From Halomonas sp. (GTDB lineage Bacteria > Pseudomonadota > Gammaproteobacteria > Pseudomonadales > Halomonadaceae), in NCBI RefSeq assembly GCF_017515565.1, contig NZ_JAFWFN010000035.1:62001-126000 (forward strand): 64,000 nt of DNA, read 5' to 3'. Positions 54,493 through 63,341 of this stretch are shown here, piece by piece. Below the pieces are notes generated by a model, which saw only the letters and a list, made by a program, of their open reading frames with translations, searched no databases and was not told the DNA's origin. How positions within the stretch are numbered: the first letter of the stretch is position 1; the number at the start of each line of letters is the position of its first letter. The position numbers were made by a program, and so were the translations under genes.

Positions 54493-55366
54493 CGTTTTTG
54501 TGCTCTTTTTTCTTCTTGCGTGGATCTTCGCTCTCTTCGTCCAGCCACGTGCCGCAGCGCAAGCAGTAGCGAGCGCGTTTTTCGTGTCGGTCGTGGCCGC
54601 AGCCGGGACAGGCTTCATCTGAATAACGATCCTCTCGAATAGAGCGTATTACCTGGGCCGAAAACACCCCGGTGGGTACGGCTATAATCGAGTACCCCAG
54701 CAGCATCAAAATCATAGTGATCGACTTGCCCAGGGGCGTGGCGGGCACGATATCGCCGTAGCCTACGGTGGTCATGCTAACAATCGCCCAATAAATGGAC
54801 ATGGGGATGCTGGTAAAGCCTGCCTCGGGCGACTCAATCGTGTACATCAGCGCAGCAAACAGCGTGACGACCATCAGAATGCTGCTAAAAAACAGCAAGA
54901 TTTGGCGTAGGCTACGTTTGAGCGCATCTATTAGCAGCCGCGCTTCGCCGACAAACTCCATCAAGCGCAAAATGCGGAAAATACGCAGCACACGCAGCAG
55001 CCGAACAATGACCAGCCCTTGGGCGCCGGGCACTAATAGCACTAGCCACGTGGGCAAAATGGCGATCAAATCTATGATGCCGTAAAAACTTTTTAGATAG
55101 ATGGCTGGGCGTTCAAGGCAATAGATCCTTACTGCTAGCTCGATACTGAAGAGCAGTGTAAAGGCCCACTCCACATAGAAGAAAAGTGTTCCGTAACGCT
55201 CTGCGTAGGCTTCCACGCTGCTTAGTAGTATTACCGCCACACTCATCAAAATGGCGATAATCAGCACAAGATCAAATGCCTTGGCCCCCGGCGTATCAGA
55301 CTCAAAAATAATATGGAAAAGCCGCGTGCGCAGCCCTTCTGCACCGGGGGTTAAATGAAAGCTCAT
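54479..55366 (-). CDS. Voltage-gated potassium channel family protein with a C-terminal zinc ribbon
   Basis: This 295-residue protein has six membrane segments in the first 240 residues, including an S4-like helix with repeated arginines (VIVRLLRVLRIFRILRLM). The pore loop is MTTVGYGDIVPAT, which carries the potassium filter TVGYGD. The cytoplasmic tail has CPGCGHDRHEKRARYCLRCG, a CXXC pair arrangement that should bind zinc, followed by a highly charged end. The KvAP-like channel fold is common in bacteria; the zinc ribbon tail is less so. It ends inside a shared terminator. Confidence 0.9.
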   Translation of the reverse strand: MSFHLTPGAEGLRTRLFHIIFESDTPGAKAFDLVLIIAILMSVAVILLSSVEAYAERYGTLFFYVEWAFTLLFSIELAVRIYCLERPAIYLKSFYGIIDLIAILPTWLVLLVPGAQGLVIVRLLRVLRIFRILRLMEFVGEARLLIDALKRSLRQILLFFSSILMVVTLFAALMYTIESPEAGFTSIPMSIYWAIVSMTTVGYGDIVPATPLGKSITMILMLLGYSIIAVPTGVFSAQVIRSIREDRYSDEACPGCGHDRHEKRARYCLRCGTWLDEESEDPRKKKKEHKNEKRP

Positions 55367-55396
55367 CGTGTCATCCTGAAGTGGCCTTAATGCGTA

Positions 55397-56296
55397 TCAG
55401 CGTAGCGGGGTTTGTGTGGACAAGCGATGGGCCAGCGTTAACGCGGCGTGGCCGTAAGCAGCACTCGGTTGCCCGCTGGCAGAAAGTGCATTGGGCAGCT
55501 GTTGGGCAATAGGGCGTAGGTTATCGTCCAGCTGAGGGTGAGTGGCCAGGGTATTCAAGGCCTGCTGGGCCGCCTCTAAGTGCGTGTTTTGACCACTGTC
55601 GTGATAGGCATCTAACGCCAGGGTAGCCCGGTGTAGCCACTGGGCGGGCGTGCTGGCGTCGGGGAGCGGCCACTGGTTAGCGGCCAAGGCGTTACCCCGT
55701 GCAGCTTTGCTGCTGTCAGATGGGCGCAGTGGTACGCTTTCTGTAAGCGCTAGCGCCAGGGACCATAGCGCTTCAGGTTCGCCCGCCTTTAACTCCAGTT
55801 CTACCTCGCAAATCGACGCGCGGGCGCCGCTGCTGATAATTTCCCCCTCGTCCAACACCAGCTCAATATGGCTACCTTGCCACGTTAGCTGCCAGCTGTG
55901 ACGGGTAAAGTCGGTATTTAACGTAGGGGTTAGTTGCTCAATGGCCCTTGTTAGTTCGCCTTGAAAGGGGGGAAGTTCAGCAAGAGCGGTAGCGTCAAGC
56001 TGCCGGTGGGTAAGCGCCCACTCCCACTCCTGGCGGCTTGATAGGCCTCCGCCGCCATGGCCTGCAGTTTTGACCGTTTGCAGCACATGGTTATCTACTT
56101 GGCGCAGGCGAACGGCAATCTGGGCCCTGGCTAAATCACCGGCAGGCGTGTCGAAGTAGGTATTAACTAAATGCTGTTTTAATGGCGCCGTGCCCACAAT
56201 GGTCGCGTGGTTAAACAGCGCATCAACCTGTGTGGAAGGCAGTGCCAGCTTAAGCTCAACCTCATTAATGGCGGAATTGAGGTTTGAATTTTTCAT
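55397..56296 (-). CDS. CYTH domain protein (probable inorganic triphosphatase)
   Basis: This protein of about 299 residues starts with the CYTH signature, the ExExK motif in INEVELKLALP. Charged tunnel residues follow in YFDTPAGDLARAQIAVRLRQVD and SICEVELELKAGE. E. coli YgiF, the best-known relative, hydrolyses inorganic triphosphate and has a C-terminal CHAD domain. Here only about 100 residues follow the CYTH domain, with a weak helical resemblance, so CHAD is reduced or missing. The ATG at 56296 is supported by AAGG upstream; a GTG at 56308 is in frame. Confidence 0.83.
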   Translation of the reverse strand: MKNSNLNSAINEVELKLALPSTQVDALFNHATIVGTAPLKQHLVNTYFDTPAGDLARAQIAVRLRQVDNHVLQTVKTAGHGGGGLSSRQEWEWALTHRQLDATALAELPPFQGELTRAIEQLTPTLNTDFTRHSWQLTWQGSHIELVLDEGEIISSGARASICEVELELKAGEPEALWSLALALTESVPLRPSDSSKAARGNALAANQWPLPDASTPAQWLHRATLALDAYHDSGQNTHLEAAQQALNTLATHPQLDDNLRPIAQQLPNALSASGQPSAAYGHAALTLAHRLSTQTPLR

Positions 56297-56432
56297 GATA
56301 TCAGCCACCTTAGCTGTGTGACGGTTTGGCGAGTTTCTAACGACATTGTGAACTTTTTATGACGGGGGCGGGCGCACTCTTTATACTAGCGCCCGCCATT
56401 TCCAGGCACCCCGAAAACAGGCTAAAGGCTAT

Positions 56433-57113
56433 ATGGTTACCTCCAACCCTTTTTCCGCGATGTTTGGCCGCTCGCCATTCCAGCCGCTGTTGGCCCACAT
56501 CGTCAAGGCCAATGAATGTGCCGATCAACTGTTGCCCTTCTTTGAGGCAACCCTTATCGGCGATTGGGAAACCGCGACCACGTTGCGCGAAAACGTGACC
56601 CGTTTAGAGCACGATGCGGACATGCTCAAAACCGAGCTGCGGCTGAACCTTCCCAACACCATGTTCTTGCCAGTATCGCGCTCTGACCTGCTCGACTTGA
56701 TCAGCGTACAGGACAAAATCGCTAATAAAGTACGCGACATTACCGGCATTATGCTGGGCCGTAAAATGCGCGTGCCTGATGAGCTAGCAGCGCCTATGCG
56801 TGAATATATGCTCACCAGCGTGGCCTGTGTTGCCCAAGCGCGCCAGGCGCTCGAAGAGCTAAAAGACCTGCTCGAGTCCGGGTTTGGGCGAAATGTCTCC
56901 GATGTCATGCAGAACATGATTCGTGAACTGCATACCCTTGAACACCAAGCGGATGGTCAACAAGTGGCGATTCGCCGCCATTTGTTCGATTTAGAAAATC
57001 AGCTTCCGCCAGTGGATGTGATCTTTCTCTACAAGATTATTGACTGGGTCGGCGAGCTATCTGATCGTGCCGAACGCGTGGGCAGTCGCCTACAGATTTT
57101 GACCGCTCGCTAA
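56433..57113 (+). CDS. DUF47 family phosphate transport accessory protein
   Basis: This 226-residue all-helical PhoU-like protein of the DUF47/TIGR00153 family begins FSAMFGRSPFQPLLAHIVKANECADQL and has VTRLEHDADMLKTELRLNLP and LFLYKIIDWVGELSDRAERVGSRL. Members are almost always encoded directly before a Pit-type phosphate transporter and are thought to control it. The pit gene follows here after nine bases. Confidence 0.93.
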   Translation: MVTSNPFSAMFGRSPFQPLLAHIVKANECADQLLPFFEATLIGDWETATTLRENVTRLEHDADMLKTELRLNLPNTMFLPVSRSDLLDLISVQDKIANKVRDITGIMLGRKMRVPDELAAPMREYMLTSVACVAQARQALEELKDLLESGFGRNVSDVMQNMIRELHTLEHQADGQQVAIRRHLFDLENQLPPVDVIFLYKIIDWVGELSDRAERVGSRLQILTAR

Positions 57114-57122
57114 GGGGTTCTC

Positions 57123-58388
57123 ATGCTGATTATTGCCCAGCACGGTGAAATTTTTATTATCTTAGCCTGTTTGTTTGGCTTCTTTATGGCCTGGGGCGTA
57201 GGTGCCAACGATGTAGCCAACGCCATGGGTACCTCGGTGGGGTCGAAAGCGATCACCATCAAGCAGGCCATTATCATTGCGGTCATTTTTGAATTTTTAG
57301 GTGCCTGGTTAGCCGGTGGGGAAGTGACCGCAACAATTCGTGGCGGCATGCTTGATCCGGTACTGCTTGAGGCAAATCCGCAGCTACTGGTCTACGGCAT
57401 GCTCTCTGCGCTACTAGCAGCGGCGATTTGGCTGATGATTGCCTCTGCTCGCGGCTGGCCCGTATCTACCACCCACTCTATTGTGGGCGCTATTGTCGGC
57501 TTTGGTGCGGTAGGGTTGGGTGTTGAAGCGGTGGCTTGGAACCGGGTAGGAACCATTGCTTCGAGCTGGGTTATATCGCCTCTTTTGGCCGGTACCATTG
57601 GTTTTGTGCTGTTTAAATCAGTGCATCACCTGATTTTTGAGAACAAAGACCCCTTCACCGCTGCCAAGCGCTACGTGCCGGGCTACATTTTCTTGGTGGG
57701 CTTTATCGTTTCCATGGTAACGCTGACCAAAGGCTTAACCCACGTCGGTTTGGATCTCTCATTTGGGCAAAGCTTCCTACTCTCAGTGTTGCTAGGCATT
57801 TTCATTATGGCGCTGGGCGTGGTGATGCAGCGGCGTATCAAATACGAACAAAATGCAAGCGACCACTTTGGTTACGCCAACGTTGAGCGGGTGTTTGGCG
57901 TGTTGATGATCTTCACAGCCTGTGCGATGGCCTTTGCCCACGGCTCTAATGACGTGGCTAACGCCGTTGGCCCGTTGGCGGCGGTGATTAGCGTGGTGCG
58001 TAGCGATGGTGTTATCGACAGCGCTGCCTTGGTGCCTTGGTGGGTGCTGGTGCTTGGTGGCGGTGGTATCGTCTTTGGTCTTGTCACCTACGGCCATAAA
58101 GTCATTGCCACCGTAGGTACTGGCATTACCGAGCTAACCCCCAGCCGTGGCTTTGCAGCCACTCTGGCGGCGGCCACTACGGTCGTTCTGGCTTCCGGTA
58201 CTGGCCTGCCGATCTCTACCACCCACACCCTGGTAGGGGCAATCCTTGGGGTGGGCTTAGCACGCGGCATGGCGGCTCTTAACCTGCGTGTGATTGGTAC
58301 CATCGTGATGTCTTGGTTGATTACCCTGCCAGCAGGGGCAGGCTTAGCTATTCTGTTCTTCTTTATGTTTAAAGGCATGTTTGGCTAA
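57123..58388 (+). CDS. pit: Inorganic phosphate transporter Pit
   Basis: This 421-residue PiT-family carrier has about ten membrane segments and the duplicated signature that defines the family: GANDVANAMGTSVGSKAI near the N-terminus and HGSNDVANAVGPLAAV in the second half. STTHSIVGAIVGFG and STTHTLVGAILGVG are the paired second motifs. PiT carriers move phosphate with protons or sodium; which ion is used cannot be told here. It forms an operon with the DUF47 gene and ends at a strong terminator. Confidence 0.95.
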   Translation: MLIIAQHGEIFIILACLFGFFMAWGVGANDVANAMGTSVGSKAITIKQAIIIAVIFEFLGAWLAGGEVTATIRGGMLDPVLLEANPQLLVYGMLSALLAAAIWLMIASARGWPVSTTHSIVGAIVGFGAVGLGVEAVAWNRVGTIASSWVISPLLAGTIGFVLFKSVHHLIFENKDPFTAAKRYVPGYIFLVGFIVSMVTLTKGLTHVGLDLSFGQSFLLSVLLGIFIMALGVVMQRRIKYEQNASDHFGYANVERVFGVLMIFTACAMAFAHGSNDVANAVGPLAAVISVVRSDGVIDSAALVPWWVLVLGGGGIVFGLVTYGHKVIATVGTGITELTPSRGFAATLAAATTVVLASGTGLPISTTHTLVGAILGVGLARGMAALNLRVIGTIVMSWLITLPAGAGLAILFFFMFKGMFG

Positions 58389-58444
58389 CGGGCGATTAAC
58401 CTCTTTGGCGCGCTTTGGCATGGAGCCAGGGCAGGCTATGAACC

Positions 58445-58485
58445 CAGCGGCACCTTCTTTTCATAAGAAGGTGCCGCTGTTTTTT
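58445..58485 (+). terminator. Terminator after pit
   Basis: A perfect 15-bp stem (CAGCGGCACCTTCTT and its complement) with a TTCAT loop ends in six T residues. Confidence 0.93.
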
Positions 58486-58542
58486 GTGCTCTGTTAAAGT
58501 AAGCACGGTTATTATCTTTCACCTGCTGCCGGAGAGCGGCCC

Positions 58543-59859
58543 TTGGACACACGTTTCCCCTTTGTTGATTGGTTTCGCAATGCCTCCCCCTATATTAATG
58601 CGCACCGGGGGCGAACCTTTGTCATCTTAATTGAGGGCGAAGCCATGGCGTCTGGCCGAGGGGAGCAGCTTATTCAGGATTTGGCGTTATTGCATACCCT
58701 GGGCGTGCGACTAGTAGTGGTATTTGGCATACGTCCTCAGGTGCATGAGTCCCTCACCGCTGCCGGTGTTGAGCCAACCCGTGTCGATGGTCGCTGGGTG
58801 GCGGACCGCGCCGTCATGGCTCACGTGGAGCAGGTGGCCGCCCACCAGCGGCTATGGCTGGAAGCGCGGCTGTCACTCGGCCTGCCCAGCACGCCGCTGC
58901 ACGGCGTGGAGCTTAGCGTCATTTCCGGCAACCTAGTGACTGCCAAGCCATTGGGCGTGCGTGAAGGGGTCGACTTTGACCACAGTGGTGAAGTACGCCG
59001 GGTGCGGGCCAGTGCCATTGAAGGGCTGCTGGAAAAAGGCTCACTGGTGCTGCTACCACCGTTGGGCTTCTCCAGTACCGGCGAAGTGTTTGATTTAGAC
59101 GCCTCGGAGGTAGCTCAGCACGCCGCCGTTGCCCTAAAAGCCGATAAGCTGATTTTACTGGGTGAGTCTGAAGGGCTAGAAGACGAGCAGGGCGCGCTGC
59201 TGCGCCAGCTCTCCCCCGCGGAAGCCGAGCCTCGCCTACAGCACGCAGTGCCGGGCAGCGAGTTGGCTCGCCACTTAAACGCGGCCTGTACCGCTGCCCG
59301 GGAAGGCGTGGCTCGCACCCACCTGCTTTCCTGGCGTAACCACGATGCGCTATTGGGGGAGCTGTTTACACGTGACGGGGTGGGCACCATGATCACCCAA
59401 CACCGTTACGAGCAGCTTCGCCCGGCCACGCTTAACGATGTAGCGGGCCTGCTTGAACTGCTGGAGCCATTAGAGCATCGCGGCATGCTGGTGGCCCGCT
59501 CCCGGGAGCGGCTTGAGCATGAAATAGATGATTACATGGTGATTGAGCGGGACGGCATGGTGATTGGTTGCGCCGCGCTGCATGTTTTCCCCGGCACCAC
59601 CGTGGGCGAAATGGCCTGCGTGGCGGTACACGGTAACTACCGGGGCGGCGAGCGAGGCGAGCGCTTAGTCGAGGCGTTAGAGCGCCGCGCTCGCCAGCGT
59701 GGCCTGGCAGAAATGTTTGTGCTCACCACCCACACCGCCCACTGGTTTGTGGAGCGCGGCTTTCGCACGGCTAACCTGGATGATCTGCCGCCGTTAAAAC
59801 GCGAAACCTATAACCACGCACGAAAATCCAAGGTGCTGGTGAAGTCGTTAAACGGGTAA
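58543..59859 (+). CDS. argA: N-acetylglutamate synthase
   Basis: This 438-residue enzyme makes N-acetylglutamate from acetyl-CoA and glutamate, the first step of arginine synthesis. The N-terminal half is an amino acid kinase fold without kinase activity (INAHRGRTFVILIEGEA), which binds arginine. The C-terminal half is a GNAT acetyltransferase (VIERDGMVIGCAALHVF, VAVHGNYRGGERGERLVEALERRA). The start is a TTG with a GGAGAG ribosome binding site seven bases before it. Confidence 0.95.
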   Translation: MDTRFPFVDWFRNASPYINAHRGRTFVILIEGEAMASGRGEQLIQDLALLHTLGVRLVVVFGIRPQVHESLTAAGVEPTRVDGRWVADRAVMAHVEQVAAHQRLWLEARLSLGLPSTPLHGVELSVISGNLVTAKPLGVREGVDFDHSGEVRRVRASAIEGLLEKGSLVLLPPLGFSSTGEVFDLDASEVAQHAAVALKADKLILLGESEGLEDEQGALLRQLSPAEAEPRLQHAVPGSELARHLNAACTAAREGVARTHLLSWRNHDALLGELFTRDGVGTMITQHRYEQLRPATLNDVAGLLELLEPLEHRGMLVARSRERLEHEIDDYMVIERDGMVIGCAALHVFPGTTVGEMACVAVHGNYRGGERGERLVEALERRARQRGLAEMFVLTTHTAHWFVERGFRTANLDDLPPLKRETYNHARKSKVLVKSLNG

Positions 59860-59963
59860 CGTTGACCAAGACGAAGCGGGTGAAAAACTGGATAATGGGC
59901 CGCAATTCGCCTGGCGCTTTATTTTAAACGCCAAGGCACACTCATTGCTCCGGACGCCCGCTC

Positions 59964-62147
59964 ATGGAAATTAAAGTTAACTATCTCGATAACCTCCGCC
60001 TAGAGGCTAAGTTTGACGACTTTACGGTGATCTCTGACCAGCCGATTCGCTACAAAGGCGACGGCTCGGCCCCCGGTCCGTTTGACTACTTCCTGGCATC
60101 TTCTGCCATGTGTGCCGCCTACTTTGTGAAGGTCTACTGCAACGCCCGGGACATTCCCACCGAGAATATCCGCCTTTCCCAGAACAATATCGTCGACCCG
60201 GAAGATCGCTATAAGCAGATTTTCAAAATCCAGGTCGAGCTGCCGGAAGATATCTCTGAAAAAGATCGTCAGGGCATTTTGCGCTCCATTGACCGCTGCA
60301 CCGTTAAGAAAGTGGTGCAAACCGGCCCCGATTTCCAGATTGAAACAGTCGAAAACATCGATGAGGATGCCCAGGCACTGCTAATGGGCGCGCCAGAAGG
60401 CAGCACGACCTACATTCCGGGTAAAGACCTGCCGCTAGAACAAACCATCGCCAACATGAGCGCGATGCTGGCCGACCTGGGCATGAAAATCGAGATCGCT
60501 TCCTGGCGTAATATTGTGCCCCACGTCTGGTCGCTGCATATTCGTGATGCCGCCTCGCCCATGTGCTTTACCAACGGCAAAGGCGCGACCAAAGAAAGCG
60601 CACTGTGCTCGGCCTTGGGTGAGTTTATCGAGCGCCTGAGCTGCAACTTCTTCTATAACGACCAGTTCTTTGGCGAAGAGATTGCGGGCAGTGATTTTGT
60701 TCACTACCCCAATGAAAAGTGGTTCCAGCCGGGGCCTAACGACGAGCTGCCCAAAGAAATCCTCGATGAGCACTGCCTGGCCATCTACAACCCGGAAGGT
60801 GAGCTATGCGGTTCGCACCTGATTGATACTAACTCCGGCCGAGAAGACCGGGGCATTGTATCGCTGCCGTTTGTGCGCCAATCCGATGGCGAAACGGTTT
60901 ATTTCCCCTCCAATCTGATCGAAAACTTGTTCCTGAGTAACGGCATGAGCGCGGGCAATACCTTGGTAGAAGCTCAGGTGCAGTGCCTTTCGGAAATTTT
61001 CGAGCGGGCGGTGAAGCGTGAAATTCTCGAGCAGGAACTCACCCTGCCGGATGTGCCGCAGGCGGTATTGGCAAAATACCCTGATATTGTGGAAGGCATT
61101 AACGCCCTAGAAGCCCAGGGCTTCCCAGTGCTGGTGAAAGATGCCTCGATGGGCGGGCAGTTTCCGGTGATGTGTGTCACCTTGATGAACCCACGAACCG
61201 GCGGCGTGTTTGCTTCTTTTGGTGCCCACCCAAGCTTTGAAATAGCCCTAGAGCGCAGCCTGACCGAGCTGCTCCAAGGCCGTAGCTTTGAAGGGTTGAA
61301 TGACCTGCCGTTGCCGACGTTTAACTCCCAAACCGTGTCCGAGCCCAATAACTTTGTTGAGCACTTTATTGACTCTTTCGGCGTGGTGTCCTGGCGCTTT
61401 TTCAGCGCTAAGCCTGATTTTGAGTTCAGCGAGTGGGACTTCTCCGGCAGCAACGAGGAAGAAGCCGAGACGCTGTTCGGTATTTTTGAAGAGCTAGATG
61501 CCGAGGTGTATATGGCGGTACACGAAGACCTGGGCGCACCGGTCTGCCGCATCCTGGTGCCGGGCTACTCTGAGGTGTACCCGATTGAAGATTTGATTTG
61601 GGATAACACCAATAAGGCGCTGGATTACCGCGAAGATATTCTCAACCTGCACCGCCTCGACGATGATCAGCTCACCGACTTGGTAGAACGGCTGGAAGAG
61701 AGCCAAATGGATGACCACGCCGATATCATCACGCTGATTGGTATCGAGTTTGATGAGAACACCGTGTGGGGGCAGTTGACGATCCTAGAGTTAAAGCTGC
61801 TGGTTTACCTGGCACTTCAACGCCACGAAGAGGCGCTGGACTGTGTGCAGATGTTCCTGCAGTACAACGACAACACTGTGGAGCGCGGCTTGTTCTATCA
61901 AGCGGTGAACGCGGTGCTGGAAATTGCACTGGATGACGAGCTGGCGCTTAAGGACTACCTGCCCAATTTCCAGCGCATGTTTGGCGAGGCCACCATGGCG
62001 GCGGTGGTGGGCTCAGTCAGTGGCGAGGTTCGCTTCCACGGTCTAACGCCAACGAATATGCAGTTAGAAGGCCTAGAACGCCACCAACGCTTGATCGAAA
62101 GCTATAAAAAGCTTCATGCGGCTCGGGCGGCAAAAGCGAACAGCTAA
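59964..62147 (+). CDS. OsmC-YcaO fusion protein with C-terminal helical repeats
   Basis: This 727-residue protein has an N-terminal OsmC-like domain (about 1-135, with GPFDYFLASSAMCAAYFVKVYC) joined to a YcaO domain (about 160-560). The ATP-binding glutamates of the latter are in KESALCSALGEFIERLSCNFFY and QVQCLSEIFERAVKREI. The C-terminus (about 580-720) has TPR-like helices (LKLLVYLALQRHEEALDCVQMFL). E. coli YcaO is an ATP-using protein linked to methylthiolation of ribosomal protein S12 with RimO; it lacks the OsmC part (recalled). The role of this form is not established. Confidence 0.9.
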   Translation: MEIKVNYLDNLRLEAKFDDFTVISDQPIRYKGDGSAPGPFDYFLASSAMCAAYFVKVYCNARDIPTENIRLSQNNIVDPEDRYKQIFKIQVELPEDISEKDRQGILRSIDRCTVKKVVQTGPDFQIETVENIDEDAQALLMGAPEGSTTYIPGKDLPLEQTIANMSAMLADLGMKIEIASWRNIVPHVWSLHIRDAASPMCFTNGKGATKESALCSALGEFIERLSCNFFYNDQFFGEEIAGSDFVHYPNEKWFQPGPNDELPKEILDEHCLAIYNPEGELCGSHLIDTNSGREDRGIVSLPFVRQSDGETVYFPSNLIENLFLSNGMSAGNTLVEAQVQCLSEIFERAVKREILEQELTLPDVPQAVLAKYPDIVEGINALEAQGFPVLVKDASMGGQFPVMCVTLMNPRTGGVFASFGAHPSFEIALERSLTELLQGRSFEGLNDLPLPTFNSQTVSEPNNFVEHFIDSFGVVSWRFFSAKPDFEFSEWDFSGSNEEEAETLFGIFEELDAEVYMAVHEDLGAPVCRILVPGYSEVYPIEDLIWDNTNKALDYREDILNLHRLDDDQLTDLVERLEESQMDDHADIITLIGIEFDENTVWGQLTILELKLLVYLALQRHEEALDCVQMFLQYNDNTVERGLFYQAVNAVLEIALDDELALKDYLPNFQRMFGEATMAAVVGSVSGEVRFHGLTPTNMQLEGLERHQRLIESYKKLHAARAAKANS

Positions 62148-62185
62148 CCCTTTGGCTCTATAGTGATTAGAGCCATCTAGCGATC

Positions 62186-62221
62186 AACGGTGCGTAGCCT
62201 TAAAAGGCGCGCACCGTTTTG
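62186..62221. terminator. Terminator between ycaO and the EamA gene
   Basis: AACGGTGCG pairs with CGCACCGTT, with an inner CCTT/AAGG hairpin, and four T residues follow on the plus strand. The mirrored A-rich side could serve the convergent EamA gene weakly. Confidence 0.75.
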
Positions 62222-63091
62222 CTATTTGCTTGAGGAGACGCTGAGTTTTGTTACGGTCGCGAGTATTAGCGCCATGCCAAGCATTTGAACAACGCCTAGC
62301 TGTTCACTCAGTATCACGACGCCGAACAGTGTTGCCGTGATGGGTTCAACCATGGCAATCATAGAGGCGAGGGCAGCAGACGTATGGTTGATGCCTACGA
62401 TATAGAGTAGGAAGGAAAGGCCCGCGCCGAAAATACCCAGCGCCAAAAACAGCGTTAAATCGGGTGTGCTCAACACGCTGATAGCTTGGTTGATATCGGT
62501 TGGCACGAGTAAAACGATAGCTAGGACAGCAAAGGCAATAGACAGTATCGCTTGAGGGCTACCATGGGGTGCGGCGTATTTAAAACCAAAAATGAAAACG
62601 GCATAGGAGAGCCCTGCCAGTAGCCCTGCGCCGACCCCAAACAGCGATAGTTCGCTAGTGCCAATCTCATACAGCTTGGTCAGCATAGCGATGCCCAGCA
62701 TTACTAGAGCGATCGCGACCCACTTTCCAGCCGTCGATTTTTCGAGCTTTAACACAAAGGAGATGAGGTAAACGAAGATTGGTGCGCAGTACATCAAGGT
62801 AGCGGCTACCGCCACATTGCCATGATCAATACTGATGAAGTAGAAAGTGAAATTTCCAGCTACGCCAAGGCCAGCGATAACCGACCAAAACCAAAGCTGC
62901 TTGTTTCTCAGGCCGCTGTGCTTTCGTTGAAGCAGCAGCCAGAGTAATGCGAAGAGAAGTCCGACAGCCCCACGGTAAAATGTAACGACAGATACATCCC
63001 AGCCATCGTCTAAAAGAATGCCTGCAATTCCTCCTGATAGCCCCCAGAAGAAAGCGGCAAGCACGATAAACATGCTGCTTTTACTTAGCAT
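62222..63091 (-). CDS. EamA (DMT) family transporter
   Basis: This protein of about 289 residues has ten hydrophobic segments arranged as two EamA repeats. The first repeat begins MFIVLAAFFWGLSGGIAGILL and the second has SYAVFIFGFKYAA and MIAMVEPITATLFGVVILSEQLG, a typical repeat end. Members export amino acids or other metabolites; the substrate cannot be inferred. I chose the ATG at 63091, which has GGGAG five bases before it, over those at 63103 and 63106. Confidence 0.88.
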   Translation of the reverse strand: MLSKSSMFIVLAAFFWGLSGGIAGILLDDGWDVSVVTFYRGAVGLLFALLWLLLQRKHSGLRNKQLWFWSVIAGLGVAGNFTFYFISIDHGNVAVAATLMYCAPIFVYLISFVLKLEKSTAGKWVAIALVMLGIAMLTKLYEIGTSELSLFGVGAGLLAGLSYAVFIFGFKYAAPHGSPQAILSIAFAVLAIVLLVPTDINQAISVLSTPDLTLFLALGIFGAGLSFLLYIVGINHTSAALASMIAMVEPITATLFGVVILSEQLGVVQMLGMALILATVTKLSVSSSK

Positions 63092-63106
63092 TCCATCTCC
63101 CATCAT

Positions 63107-63341
63107 CCATGATGACGCTTAATAAACCAGCGTAATAGACGTTTAACTATAGTCTAAAAAGCATCTTTGTGAGGCTTGGTTGAAAAATGAATAACACAAC
63201 GTTCATAAAATGAGAATGGCAGCCATATAGGCTGCCAAAATAGAACGTAGTTTATCGGGTGGTGGGCAACACCTGCCTAGACAAACTGTGTGTTTAACAA
63301 TGAAGTCGTAGAGTAGAGATGCAGCTTTCATTAGCGCTTGG
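63107..63341. other. Intergenic region between the EamA and DUF3422 genes
   Basis: No gene is seen. A hairpin TGGCAGCC/GGCTGCCA with an ATATA loop lies at 63217-63237 and could be a weak terminator for the minus-strand DUF3422 gene, with TTTT a few bases beyond it on that strand. Confidence 0.5.

Noticed and set aside
59964..62147. A YcaO-based RiPP biosynthetic cluster
   Set aside because: No precursor peptide, dehydrogenase or exporter lies beside it, and the OsmC and helical-repeat parts match the housekeeping YcaO type.
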